Under the pieces are notes generated by a model. The model did no database searches, was not told the DNA's origin, and saw nothing but the letters and a program-made list of their open reading frames with translations. Source: Halichoerus grypus (taxonomy: Eukaryota; Chordata; Mammalia; Carnivora; Phocidae). From it: DNA of 64,000 bases. This document shows positions 32,614 through 43,835 of the stretch, piece by piece. Made by a program: the position numbers and the translations under genes. The DNA lies in assembly GCF_964656455.1 (NCBI RefSeq), contig NC_135721.1, forward strand, positions 49,917,530-49,981,529, read 5' to 3'. Within the stretch, counting starts at the first letter, position 1. The number at the start of each line of letters is the position of its first letter.

Positions 32614-32693
32614 AAGGCAAGCAGTCACATACGCAGTTCAGGAGAGTATCCCATGCCAAAGATTTTAAAGGTAATGTCGCTATGTATGTTTTT

Positions 32694-32780
32694 CTAATAT
32701 TTTTTGAATGCCGTGCTAGGCACTTTACATAATTATTCATTAAACCTCCTAATACCCTAGAGGGAGTTGAATCCCAGGCA
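32694..32780 (-). mobile_element. MIR SINE fragment
   Basis: 'gccgtgctaggcactttaca', 'aattattcattaaacctcct', 'aataccctagagggagttga' is the antisense MIR 3' part. Confidence 0.7.
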
Positions 32781-32799
32781 ACCAGAGGCTCTTTGAAAC

Positions 32800-33905
32800 C
32801 ACATGGTTTGGTTTTGTTCCTGTATGGAGTGTATGGAAAAGGTCTTCGAGGCTTCCAGCACTCCTGTGGGGTCTCTCCTGCATCTTCACGGAATAGATGA
32901 GTAGAAACAGCCTCTCTTGTGCCCTTGTCTGTAGGGGAGAGCAGAGCCTGATTTAGGGGAATTCTGGAGGCAGAAAAAAGGAAGCCTCTGAGTCCAGGGG
33001 AGGTGCTTAGGAGCACAGCTCAGCCCTAGACACATGGGGAGACCTGAAGCCCAAAAGCAAAGAATGGTGCCTTCCCAGGGATCTGGGGATCAGAAAAATA
33101 GCCATGGTGCTGAGCTGAGGGAGAAAGCAGACTGCACCAGGACAGTGATGGTGCATCTGTCTGGGGACAGGCTAAGTTAGGGCAACGGGCTGGATTTGTC
33201 CTTCCCCTCAGTCTCTCTCTCGGTGGCACATGATAGGGAACCTGCTGCCCGTGCTATTGCAGGAAAGGGATTGGAGGACACAGGGAAGGCAGAGAGCTAG
33301 AGAAGCGATCCCAGTGCGTCAGGCCACAGAACGTTACCTAGAGAAGTAGCCTCTGAGGAAGGATGACCTCAAAATGGACTTGGACATGTTGGAAGAATAT
33401 CACAGAGTTCTTCTGAGCTTGCCCGAGTCTGAGCCCTAAGCTCACGCCAGCTGAGGGAGCTCAGCCCAGAAGGCCCATTGCAGAACCCAGGGGCCCTGGA
33501 GGGCGTTCAGGGTGAGCACACAGCCCAGGGGACACGGACTACTGGACCCAGGCTAGCATCATGCCTGGCTGTGGAGAGACAGCTGTGCCCCCAACATCCC
33601 ACTTGCCTTGCAACTGGCCCCTACCACCTTGTGGGGGAGCAGGACCATGCAGCTGGCTCTGACCGATGCATGTCAACTGCTTTATTACCTGCCCTGTAAG
33701 TGAGAAGTCTTCCGAAGAGATGACGGAGCCCCAGAGCCAAGCGGCCTGAAACAAGAATGGAAGATGGTTCCACTGAAGAATCTAACTGCAGGCTTTGACT
33801 GAGAAGAAAACAAGCCCTTATCATATTAAGATTTAGGGGCTCTTTGTTACGGCAGCACAACTGCACTTACTGTTACCAATCCATGGTATGCATTCAATAC
33901 CCATC
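32800..33905. other. GC-moderate DNA, nothing recognised
   Basis: No repeat or domain-bearing frame identified. The 157-codon minus-strand frame (32543-33016) begins in the tandem repeat and is not convincing. Confidence 0.35.
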
Positions 33906-33911
33906 CATTTG

Positions 33912-34050
33912 AGTTACAGCTACCCGCTGCCTATGACCTTGGGCCAGTCCCTTCTTTGGGCCTCAGCTTCTTCATCTGAAAAATGGGAGTGGTTACACTT
34001 GCTTTGTGGGAATGTTTTAAGGACTGAATGTGATAGTGCGTGGCTCATGG
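33912..34050 (+). mobile_element. MIR SINE fragment
   Basis: 'cctatgaccttgggccagtc', 'gggcctcagcttcttcatct', 'gaaaaatgggagtggttaca' is sense MIR. Confidence 0.85.
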
Positions 34051-34820
34051 GACACACACACATCTTGTTCCTTTCACTTTTTCTTCCATGAACGAGGCAC
34101 AAATAAGTAGGAGGCAAAGACCCTGGCCTGAAGGAGGTCCCAGTCTCATTCAGGGCACAAAGTGAGACAGGATGTGTGACATCTTTCTGGATGGGAAATG
34201 ACATTCCCTGAGAATCGGCTAAATGTGGGGCTGGAGCCTCCATTCCAGTTTTTCAACTGGTGGATTTTAAAAGTGGGGAGAAGGTGAGGTTTGCCCTTTC
34301 TGCTTTGGCAGGGCTCTCCAAGCCTCTTCTTCCCCATCTCATAAATGGTACGTGTAACCCAAGAGGTCTTTCTAAGTCCTGTCTGCTTTGCTCCTTTGTA
34401 CCTGCCCCCATCTCTCCAGGTGTCCTTCAGGAGGGAAGCCAGTGGCTCATGGCTATCACAGCTGTCTAGGTCATTCTGGAAATCCACCCCAAGAGACAAG
34501 AGAGAGGTCCAAGAGGAGTCCGCCAGCACCAGGTCCTCTTCCGCCTGTGCTCCATAAATCTTTGCTCGGAAGCTACTGCTGCTTCTGGGTGTCCAGCTGT
34601 GGGCACAGAGACTTAGGAGAAGCAGGTGACAGCCAGAGCTCCTTGACCAGTCCCTGGTGGGAGAGGGGTATCTGTGGGACCTGCCAGCCTCTTGGGAGTG
34701 GGCTGTGAGTTGAGGAGAGGTAAGGGGTCCTGGGGCTAGGCTAAGGAGGAGAGGCTGTCCCACGGGGCCAAGGGCAGGCCCACAGCCCCCTTTCACGTGC
34801 CCAGGGGCATCTGAGTGATT
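34051..34820. other. Unassigned stretch with long spurious frame
   Basis: The start (34,095-34,165) has an L2-like antisense phrase ('ggcctgaaggaggtcccagt'). The 233-codon minus-strand frame (34146-34847) has no domain, signal peptide or repeats and runs into a MIR, so it is not taken as a gene. Confidence 0.4.
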
Positions 34821-34824
34821 CTGG

Positions 34825-34995
34825 AAATAAGACAGACAAGGGCTCAAGTTCCTTCCATAGCCCCAACTTTCTGTGCGGCCCTGGACAAATTGCTTCTGAC
34901 TTCTATGTTCCCCCTCTGGAAAATGGAGAACACACCCATCTCACATAGTCTTCAGATGAAAGGAACGAGCAATGCCTGGCACATGGGGGGGACGC
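34825..34995 (+). mobile_element. MIR SINE fragment
   Basis: 'agggctcaagttccttccat', 'ctgtgcggccctggacaaat', 'ccctctggaaaatggagaac', 'gcaatgcctggcacatggg' is sense MIR. Confidence 0.75.
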
Positions 34996-36180
34996 GCCAT
35001 ACATTCAGCAGTAGATAAAACCTACCGTCTGGCGGGGTGGCCCACTGGGAAGGGCAGCTTCAACCTGGGGACTAGGAGTGGGGATGGCTGACAATGGGCT
35101 CTGTTCTGGGTGACAACAGGAGGGCTGGATTCCAAGGCTGCAGGGAAGGTGGGCGGGGGGTGGCGGTGGGCAGGAGACAGGGACTGCTAGCTGCTTTGGC
35201 ACCCAGCGTCCCTTCCTCACGTCCCACTTGGCCTTGGAAAGCAGCAGAGCTGGCCTCCCTCCCCAGCTGTTCCTCGTGATCCAGATAAATTGTTTCCGCC
35301 TGCGCTGCCTCATCCTCCCCCAGTCCTCTTCCTGTTGCAACACCTCGGCCCCACAGTAAACACGGGCCCTATCTATCTCCACCACGTCCCTGGCTCCCTG
35401 CCGGCCACAGGCTCATCCTCCTCCAGCCCAGCCCTGGCCAGATGTGCCCGTGCCTTTCACAGCTGTTCCCTTGACCCCTGAGTCAAAGCGCTCAATATCA
35501 AGGGATTGCCCCTAGCCCTCCCCACTCCCTCCATATTAGCCGCCCCCCGCCGTCTGACCAGGGCAGGAACTGAGGGGGTCCCAGGGCTGCCTTTCTACCG
35601 CGGTTTTTCTCTCTGGGCCCCAGCTCCTTAGCAGCCCCTGTGGACGCCAACATTGTCCAGCAACAGGACAAAGGATGTTCATCATGCCTTCATTGTGCCC
35701 CCTGCACCCTGCTTCACAGATTCGCAGGGGTGGTCTCCACCACCAGGTGCCCAGGCCCTCCAAATGCTCCTGAATCCTCCTGACAGAGAAGACAGTCTGA
35801 TAAGCCCGCACATGTGAGGTGTCCTGGACTCAGCGCCCCGCCCCTCCCAGGCCCCGCATGCATTTTAGGACCTCCACACGGCCTCATCTTCCCCGGAGGG
35901 GTCACCTCTGTTCCTCCTGCCCTGGCCCTGGCCACACCTGGGCTCCCCCCACCCTGGCAATCACTCCCCAAGAGAGAAGAGAGCTTCTGTTCTTTCTTGC
36001 ACCCCAGGACTGCTGGAAGGCAGGTCCTAGTGTTGGGTAGGAAAGGGACAGGGCCCCTTTCTGGACTATGTAGGAGTCTAGAGATGTGAGTCCAGCCTTA
36101 GCATCAGGTCACAGCCCCATGGCTGCCCCAGCTTCCTTGGTAGGCAGCAAAGGTGCCCATATCTGTGAGTTCAGATCACA
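34996..36180. other. GC-rich DNA, nothing recognised
   Basis: No repeat assigned. A CArG-like word (ccatattagc) occurs near 35,532 beside a C-rich run. Overlapping frames on both strands have no motif. Confidence 0.35.
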
Positions 36181-36181
36181 G

Positions 36182-36294
36182 GTACAACCTCTCTTGTTCT
36201 CTCTCTCTTTCCCTCCCTCCTTCTCTCTGTCTCTCTCTCTGTGTTTCTGTGTCTCAGAATGTCGTCTGTCTGTCTCTCTCACACACACACACCA
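36182..36294. repeat. CT-rich low-complexity tract ending in (CA)n
   Basis: tctctctctctttccctccc-type polypyrimidine sequence, then gtctgtctgtctctctc and acacacacacac. Confidence 0.9.
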
Positions 36295-36811
36295 GCATGC
36301 TAGGAGAAAAGGCGGGGAAGGGTCACCCCCACCTCCTCTGATAACAGCATTTTCAACACACATTTGACACAACTGTGGTTAAGATCATGATGAAAAGACC
36401 ACCTGGGGAAACAGTGTGAAAAGGAAGATCCTTCTGCTGGAATTCAGTGGGAAACTGATTATCAGCCTGAGCATGAGGAGAAGACTTCCTCTCAGACACC
36501 AGGGACGTTCCCCCCCCCCGCCCCCGCCCGGGGCTCCCTGACCCTGAGGTTCGGAAATCGGCTAGGCTTCGGCTCCCACACCCAGTGTTCTGGAGATCAC
36601 CCGTGTTTCACTGCAATTCCTCTGTTACGTCTCAAACCCCTTCTCCACAGCCCTGGAGATTTTTCCACAACTCGTCACTTTTCATTCCCCACGTCCCAGT
36701 GCTGGACCGATCGTGCAGGCTGGAGTTGCCGATTGAAGAGAAGGGCTCAGAAATCATCCTCACAGTCCTCTCTCGAGGAAGGGGTGGAAGTGAAAGCCCA
36801 GAGGTAGTAGC

Positions 36812-37062
36812 AGGATTTACTGAATGTTTTCTCTGTGACAGACCTCAGGCTCAACATTTCACAAGCATTCCCTCATTTAATCCTCCCAACGATCCCCTAA
36901 GAGAAGTACTGTTACTCTCCCCATTTTACAGACAAGAAGACTGAGACTTGGTAAGGTCAAATGACTTACCCCAAGTGTTAGAACAAAATGCTCTAAGAGA
37001 TTCCAACCCAAGTTAGTCTGACTTCAAACTCCAAAGCCTTAAACCATTAGCTGTATTGCCTC
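36812..37062 (-). mobile_element. MIR SINE, near full length
   Basis: 'gatttactgaatgttttctc', 'ccctcatttaatcctcccaa', 'ctctccccattttacagaca', 'caaatgacttaccccaagtg', 'gtctgacttcaaactccaaa', 'ccttaaaccattagctgtat' cover the antisense MIR from end to end. Confidence 0.93.
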
Positions 37063-40000
37063 CAGGGTAGAAAAGGGATTTGGGGAGCCATTTGTCCAAA
37101 ATCACACACAAATTCGGGATGCCCCTGGCCCCAGGACCCAGGCCACATCCTTTGTTGTCCGGCCTTAGGAGTCAGGTCCTTGGTGAGCAATTGCTGTGAC
37201 AGGCACAGGGCTGGTCCTGGCCAGAAGGCCTCCTGCTGGCCTGGCCCCCCTTCCCCGCCGGCCCCGGCTCAGCCCTGGTCTGGCACGATGTCTGAGCTGG
37301 GAGGACCTGGGAGCTCATTTTGCTGGATGGCTCGCTGGGACTTGCTCCAGGTCCCAGGTGAGCTGGGAGTGGGTCTAATGCCAGATCAGCCCCTCTCCAC
37401 CCTGGCTCAAGCTCTGAGACTGCCCTGATGGGCCAGGCCTTCCCACGGTGATGACGTCAGCTCCAAGAGTACTTTGATGGTCAGGACTCGGTGGCAAGTC
37501 CCAACAAGTCCTCTTGGAAGGGCTAAGATTAGCACAGGGACCTCAGCTCTGACTCACAGGGGTGACCAGGGTCAGGCCAGCCTGGCCCCCATTACCGCTC
37601 TCCTCTGATTCACCAGTGGAAAGAAGTTGGTGCAAGACCTTTCCCTGGCCGCCAGCTTTCTCTCTCTGCACCTGACTGCCTGGGTTCTGCAGCGTGTGGA
37701 CAGGGCCTCCGGCTTCCCCGCCCCTGTGCCTGGCCTGCCAACGCTCAGCGGGAAGCTGGTTGGGGTTTGGCGAGCCCCTTCTTTTGGACCTACTCTGGTG
37801 TTCCCCAAATCTCTTATTTTATCCAACCCCCCAGTCTCCCCAACATCCAGTCAAAGGGTTTAAGGCTACCTACTCTGCTTCAGAGGGAAAACCCCAGGTC
37901 AGGAGGTGGACTGCCGTGACTTCTCAGAGATGTCGCCGAACCTCTTGAGGTGCAAGTGTGAGGGGTGCACCATTTACGTGCCTCAAGTCACTCTCACAAT
38001 CTTAAAGCCATAGAGGAGTCAGCAGCCTGTGAATTAACCGCGTCTGTATGTGCATGCGTGTGTGTGCTCGTCCGTGAGTGGAGAGCGAGAGCACGGGGAA
38101 ATGCCCTCCTGCGTATCCCCTAGGGATCCTAGGGCCCTGCCTTCAGAAATCCCAGATCAGGCCTGGCAGAACTCAAGTTCCCCACCTGTAAGGTGAACAT
38201 TTGGACTTGGCCTATTAGTGTCCAACCTGCTTGCCAGGTTTTCCTGAGCCAGCTACTTTTCAAATGCATTGCCTCCCGAACCCCATTTGCTCTTTTCGGA
38301 CATAGCTTTGGCTTGAGCCTGAAACAGATCTTATTCTGTTCCTAAGCTCCTTTCGCGATCTGTATCCTGGAGGCATGTGGGAGGGGTAAGAAAGGCCACC
38401 AGCCACTCTGGTCGACACTGACATCTGCAGAGGGCAAGAGAGAAGAAGCCGGAAGAGGGGAGAACTTGATTTCTGTTGGAGCCACGTGATTTCTGCCAAC
38501 AAGGAGCAGAGGACTTCCTTGTCCCGCCCCTGCCACTGCTGACTTGGAGTCATGTTGGTGTTTTCCCCAAAGATTTCAAGGTCCCTAGAATAAGCGATGT
38601 GGTGGTCACCGGGACATTCCCTTTTCCTCTCTCCTTTTCTTCTTTAAGAACGTGGTGGAGACGTGGCCCCCGCGGGGCTGTGAATCACGAATGGACTAGT
38701 TGGAAGGACCCAGGGCCTGGAATATACTACTTTGTGGACACCGGTGGGGCCACCATGCCAGAAGAGTGACATGGCGCTACCCCGGGACTGGAGAAGTGAC
38801 CAGGGCCATGGGAGAGCAGGCTTTTTTAAAGCTGCGCCCACAGTGAGGCTGGGGAGCGAGGGTAAAGTGGGCATGGGCCTGGGTAGGCTGGATGGGTACC
38901 TGCTCCTGCTCCTGCCCCTCGCCCGGCATTAGGCGAACCTGGAGGGAGGCCAGGGAGAGCCGAGAGCTGTCCCTGCAGTGGCAGCATCCCTGGGACAGCT
39001 TGCCCTGGAGCCCAGAGCCCATTAGACAGAACAAGCAGCCCCGAGAACAAGCGGGGAGGCAGCCCGTTATCGTGTGGCAACCCTCATGGGCACAGCAGAT
39101 GACAGTTCTAACAGTCACCGAAGTCGTGAACTGATGCTCCAGCTGGGTCAGGGTCTCGGTCACAAGGCAGGGCTGGTGGCCATGGCTTGGGCGTGAGCTG
39201 GGAAGTGACAAGGAGCTATGCCACTCCATAGGGGCCGGAACTAGGGTGGGCAGAAAAGGGCGTTAGATAGTGTCGGGGGCGGGGGGATTGTCACGTAGAA
39301 TGAACGATGATTGGGGAACCATGGATCCAGAGGGAAGGGCATGGTGCTGCAGAGTGTCAAGACAAATCCACTCCACTGGGATTTCCTCGCCCATGAACAG
39401 GTGGTCTCTGCAGCCCCCAGTCATTGGGTGCCGATGACATCAATCCTCAGGATGGGTGGCAGGGTCCAACCTTGGTGGGGGGCTGCACCCTACAAAAGCC
39501 AGGCTGAGCCAGGGCACGAGGAGAGCCATGTGCCGGGGAAGCCGCAGCCACACACACAGGGTGGGCGTGAGCCAGGGCAGGAGGTCGCCGCTCTGGCTCA
39601 CCCCAGTCCTGCAGGGCAGATCTGGCTGTGCTGCCCAAGGCCACCCTGTGTGTGGGGAGCACAGCTGGCCTGCCTGGAAGAGCCCAGCACAAGCTGCAAC
39701 CTTCTCACTTCATTCCTGTCGCCCCCAGGGACTAGCAGGGCCAGCCCAGGTCAGTCGGCTGACAGCCCTCTGCAAGGGTTGCCCCCCTCCACCCGTACCC
39801 CCCCGGCCCGGCCTTGTTTACATCACCGCCTCACTCCAGACCTGACTGCAGCAGAACTTAGCACTGCCTGGGAGGAAACGCTCTCCTCCGTCCTTCCTCG
39901 ACTCACAGACTCTCTCCTCAGTGAGGGGGACAGCAGGTAGGGTTTGGGGGTGTCTCTACAAACCCATGCATCTTCTTGTCCCTGCTTTCAATGGGCCGGT

Positions 40001-40090
40001 ACCAGGGTGGGCTCATGGGTACTGGACCATGGACAACTGGGATGGCAGAGGCCTCTCTCACATTGGAAGAAAATCTCTGGGACCCCACTT
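37063..40090. other. 3-kb GC-rich unique DNA, no gene recognised
   Basis: Holds a perfect CRE palindrome (37452-37459). Weak MIR-like scraps may exist near 37,970-38,030 and 38,165-38,240. The 209-codon plus frame (39311-39940) and the others are compositionally GC-driven and motif-free. Confidence 0.35.
37452..37459. promoter_or_regulatory. Consensus CRE palindrome
   Basis: TGACGTCA in context gatgacgtcagctcc. This is the full CREB/ATF half-site pair, and an intact CpG-containing CRE in methylated DNA is uncommon by chance. No promoter is evident beside it. Confidence 0.4.
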
Positions 40091-40094
40091 CTTC

Positions 40095-40610
40095 AAACAA
40101 CTTTATGGAGGAGTGTAAGTGACGTAGAATAAACAGACTATTTAACGTGTGGGGTCAGATCTTGTCTGACATTCACATCCGCCAGCAAGAGAATGAACGT
40201 CTCTATCATTCCGAAAGTTTCCTCCTGCCTCATGTAATCCGTCCTCCTGCCCCTCCCAGCCACTCCCTGTCCCCAGGCAGCCCCGACTGTGCTTTCTCTC
40301 AGTATAGATTAGTTTGCATTTTCTAGAGTTTGATAACAATGGAGCCATACAGTGGTCCTTTTTGGCCTGGCTCCTTTCCCTCCGCACAATTATCTTGAGA
40401 TTCATCCAAGTGGTTGCAGTAGTTCATTCCTTTTTATTGCTGACTAGTGTTCCACTGGATGGATGTACCAGAATTTGTTTATCCATGCACCTGTTGATGG
40501 GTGTTTGGGCTGTCTCCAGTTTGGGGTTACTCCGGATAAAGCCTGGCATCTGTGTATGAGGCTTTGCACAACCTTGTATGGATGTATGCTTCCATCTCTT
40601 ACCACCTCCA
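40095..40610 (-). mobile_element. L1M (L1ME-type) 3' UTR
   Basis: 'gagccatacagtggtccttt', 'ttatcttgagattcatccaa', 'gtagttcattcctttttatt', 'ccactggatggatgtaccag', 'gtttatccatgcacctgttg', 'tctccagtttggggttactc' is antisense L1M 3' UTR. A rare L1 in the GC-rich portion. Confidence 0.88.
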
Positions 40611-40997
40611 TGCATGGCCTCCTCCAGTGCAGGGATGGGGGCCTGGTTGGGAGGACATCCTGAGAGGGGGGCAGACGAGGAGCAAGGAGGAGTGAACACA
40701 AGCCTGACTGGCTAAGACCTTGCCACAGGTCCCCAGGGGCAGCGAGAGGATGGGTCTGCCTGCCTGGCAGGTGCCAGCTTTCACATAACCCACAGCCCCA
40801 TTAGGGGCTCCTGACTAGTCATTACCTGTCTCTGCACGCAGCCGATTATAGAAAAAGCATTTGAGGCTTCTTCACTCGTGCTCTGTTTAGAATGGACAAG
40901 TTGCTACCAGCACATTCTATTCCCAGTGGGACGGGGACAGGAAATCTTCCCTCCCCACAATTGACGCCTCTCTTTCCCAAGTGCGTGTACATGCGTG

Positions 40998-41000
<3 letters not shown>

Positions 41001-41034
<34 letters not shown>
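41001..41034. repeat. (AC)17 microsatellite
   Basis: Uninterrupted ac dinucleotide run, preceded by gtgcgtgtacatgcgtgcat. Confidence 0.97.
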
Positions 41035-41036
<2 letters not shown>

Positions 41037-41494
41037 CTCTGCAGCTCCCAGGGAAGCAGAGAAGCTAGGGGCTGTGAGGCTCCGGGCCTGGAAAGTAAGA
41101 GATCCCTTAGACCCCAGCGGTGGGCTTCCTGGCAAAAAAATGGAGCTCATGTTCATACCTCCTCACCTAGGAGCAACTGCTCTGGCCTGGCCTCAGGTGG
41201 CCATGGGGCCACGGAGGGGACAGCTGAGACATTGAGGAGTTTGAAAAGCCCCCTTGGTATGTGAGCTGCTTTTAAACCTGCAGCGCCACCCCTTCCCCCT
41301 GGACCTCAGCCAGGCAATCCTTTGGTCCCTCAACCTCCCACTCCAGTCCTCCCTGCATTCTTCAGCCCCTGCCGCCCCCCTCCGGCCCCTATCCCTCCGC
41401 CCCCCCCCACCAACCCTGGTTGGGGTGACCACATGGACAAACCAGGCTTCAAAACGCTCCCTCCCTCCAGTCACTCTGTCACAGGCCACCCCCT

Positions 41495-41625
41495 TCTTTC
41501 ACCTCAGGGCCTCCTCATCTTCAAAGCAAGTCATTCCTGTCCTTGGGCCTTGCTCCCAAGGCCTTTCTCACTTTCTCCTTCAAGAAGGTTCCTTTGATCA
41601 GCTCAAGTCACTCCCTCAACCTGAT
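41495..41625 (+). mobile_element. Possible L2 LINE fragment
   Basis: 'tttcacctcagggcctcctc', 'tcagctcaagtcactccct' resemble the sense L2 'cctcagggccttt...tctcagctcaaatgtcacctcct' segment. Diverged. Confidence 0.4.
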
Positions 41626-41629
41626 TTGT

Positions 41630-42660
41630 CAACCTTAGTCCTTTTTCACAAGGCCTATGACCTGAAGTGACCCCCCCCCCCTTGCAGAACATCAAGGAGA
41701 TAGGATTGTTCACGTCTCAGAGGCTGCCTCAGTTTCCTTTTCTCTGCCTGCACTCTGAACTGTGCCGGGCCCCAGGTGGGGAGATACATCCTTCTGCTGC
41801 TGGCCGGCTCAGGCTGTCACGTTAGAACAAGGGACACGGAATCCCCAGGGCTTAAAGAAGGGAGAGAAAACGTGGGAAGGAGCTATTTCCCATGTCTTTG
41901 CCATTGGAGTGGGATCCCAGAAGCTGGGAAAGGGGTGGACTGGGGCTAGAACCCAAGGGCCCTGACTTCCCACTGAGTGATCTCCCACCCTCAAATCAAG
42001 TCCACACATTTTAATAAATGCTCTCCCATGCTCAACATGGGACATTGGTGGCTGAGGACCAAGTCAGTTCGGCGGGGGGAGGAGGAGAAGACAGCTGTGT
42101 GGGGAAAAAAAAACCCACAGAACCCCCCAAAACCTCTCTGAAAGGGTAAAATACAAGACCTGGGTGTGTCTAATCCCAAAGACAACACACTCTGAGAGTC
42201 TAGCAAAGGAAGAGGGTCCTGCAGTCTCGGGGGCCTGGGAGGGCTTCCTGGACCCCACGGGTGGGAGCTGGCCTGGAAGTGGGGCAGGCTTGACCTGACT
42301 AGCAGTGCAGAGGGCACTGTAAGCAAAAAGCTCCTTCAGAGGGATGGCAGCCTGGGCCTGGTGCCCCCATCCCTTCCCCTCTCAGCACCTCCTCAGCCTC
42401 AGCCTTCTTTCTCTCGATCCTCTGAGAACTCCGGCACGACGCCCACATCTAGGAAACCTGGGGCCCGGGTATGGAATCATGGCTGGCACCAACATTTCCT
42501 GTCCTTCTTTGAGGCTGGCCGCTGCTCTTTACTGGGAAATGTCCATCCCCTGCCCCTGCTGCAGCCCTGCCTCCCCCCGTGGCCTCTCCTACCATCTAGT
42601 CAGCGGCCTTCGGGACATTCGGGGTGGGGCCGCTGAAGTGGTGATGATATGGAAATTTCA
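41630..42660. other. GC-rich DNA, nothing recognised
   Basis: Contains a poly-C run at about 41,670-41,681. No repeat or gene assigned. Confidence 0.35.
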
Positions 42661-42715
42661 TTGCCTTTGGCTATAAATACCCCCAGGCCCAGTGGCAGAG
42701 GTGGGGGTTGCTGAA
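42661..42715 (+). promoter_or_regulatory. Candidate TATA-box / MEF2-like site
   Basis: TATAAATA at 42672-42679 in ggctataaatacccccagg, an extended TATA match that also resembles a MEF2 site (CTAWWWWTA). A G-rich stretch lies 25-40 bp downstream where an initiator could sit, and 'ggaaatttca' lies upstream. No transcript or coding frame supports it, and (GT)n begins 60 bp later. Confidence 0.3.
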
Positions 42716-42740
42716 TATAGGATCTGGTCAAGTATCTTGA

Positions 42741-42764
42741 GTGTGTGTGTGTGTGTGTGTGTGT
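42741..42764. repeat. (GT)12 microsatellite
   Basis: Uninterrupted gt run. Confidence 0.96.
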
Positions 42765-42774
42765 TTATATCATC

Positions 42775-42860
42775 ACCTTGGGAGCTTATTAAAAATACAC
42801 ATGCTCAGGACCCACCCCAGAAACTGAGTCAGAATCCCCAGGACATGTTGTGAGGAGGTA
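42775..42860 (+). mobile_element. MER5A-like hAT-Charlie fragment
   Basis: 'ccttgggagcttattaaaaa', 'tcaggacccaccccagaaac', 'tgagtcagaatccccaggac' match the MER5A internal order. Confidence 0.7.
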
Positions 42861-43258
42861 TGTTTATATTTTTTCAAATTCACCAGCTAATTCTGACATC
42901 CTTCCCCCAGCCCCCTCCCCCTATGAGTTGAAAACAATGAGGCTGAGGGATCAGAGAAGTCCACAGATCTGGTCATCAGTTCTCCCCCATCCAGGCAGCC
43001 CTGGACACTTCAGCCTACCCTGGACCATCCAGAGGCATGGAGGCCTCTGGGTTTCACCTCCCAGACCCACCCTGGCTAGGGGCTCCATCAACGTGGGCCT
43101 TCTTCGGTCTCGAGTTCACAGTCTTGGTCCTATGGGCTTTCTCACTCACATCTCACAATGCTTGCTTGGAAAACCCACAGCTTTGGACTCTGTAATTGGT
43201 ATCCCTGTTTCCGATCTGACTTGAACCACTTTTGAATACAGCTTCTGTTGCCCTTTTT

Positions 43259-43465
43259 TTTTTTTTTTTTTAAAGATTTTATTTATTTATTTGAGACAGA
43301 GAGAATGAGAGAGAGAGAGAGAGAGCACATGAGATGGGGGAGGGTCAGAGGGAGAAGCAGGCTCCCTGCCGAGCAGGGAGCCCGATGCGGGACTCGATCC
43401 AGGGACTCCAGGATCATGACCTGAGCCGAAGGCAGTCGCTTAACCAACTGAGCCACCCAGGCGCC
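43259..43465 (-). mobile_element. SINEC (CAN-SINE), minus orientation
   Basis: T-run, AAAGATTTTATTTATTTATT, (GA)n, 'cctgccgagcagggagcccg', 'ccagggactccaggatcatg', 'gagccacccaggcgccc'. Duplicated target tctgttgccctttt on both sides (from 43,244 and 43,467). Confidence 0.96.
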
Positions 43466-43595
43466 CTCTGTTGCCCTTTTTAACTATGCTATGGTTGATA
43501 TTCTCCTTCCAACTCTTTTAGAACTTTTCTCCCCATTCTGTGCGCCCATTGCCCTGGGACCCTTCCCTCTTAGGATAGTGGTGGGAGGTTTGCAG

Positions 43596-43830
43596 CCTCC
43601 ACCACCTCCACCACCAATGCCCCCCCGTCCCTGTGGTCCCCCCCACTGCAGCCTCGGCCATCAGTACCATGTCCCTAGCTTTCATGGCCCCCACCATCTC
43701 TGCTGCTTCCCCCATCACTAGAAGTGCTGACGTCAACACCACCATTGGTAGGACCACCACCGCCTTCACACCAACACTGCCCCCACCAGTTATCACTGCC
43801 CCCTTAATCACCAATACCACAAGCATATTA
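43596..43830. repeat. Degenerate CCA/CCACCAT-type repeat tract
   Basis: ccaccacctccaccaccaat, ccccaccatctctgctg, accaccattgg, accaccaccgcc and accaccagttatc-like elements recur with decay. The Pro-rich frame at 43491-43721 is a by-product. A CRE palindrome lies inside (43728-43735). Confidence 0.65.
43728..43735. promoter_or_regulatory. Consensus CRE palindrome
   Basis: TGACGTCA in context gtgctgacgtcaacacc. It sits within the decayed CCA-rich tract. Confidence 0.3.
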
Positions 43831-43835
43831 TGTCT

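Noticed and set aside
34146..34847. 233-codon minus-strand open frame
   Set aside because: No recognisable motif. It runs into a MIR fragment at its 5' end and L2-like text at its 3' end. Codon content looks like GC-driven noise.
35530..35545. CArG-like ccatattagc
   Set aside because: One mismatch from the SRF consensus with no other promoter evidence. Expected by chance at this length.
39311..39940. 209-codon plus-strand open frame
   Set aside because: Overlapping long frame on the same strand in another phase (39,456-39,845) shows that stops are simply rare here. No domain.
43491..43721. Proline-rich plus-strand frame (PPPPPPPMPPRP)
   Set aside because: Translation of a decayed CCA trinucleotide-type repeat, not a protein-coding exon.
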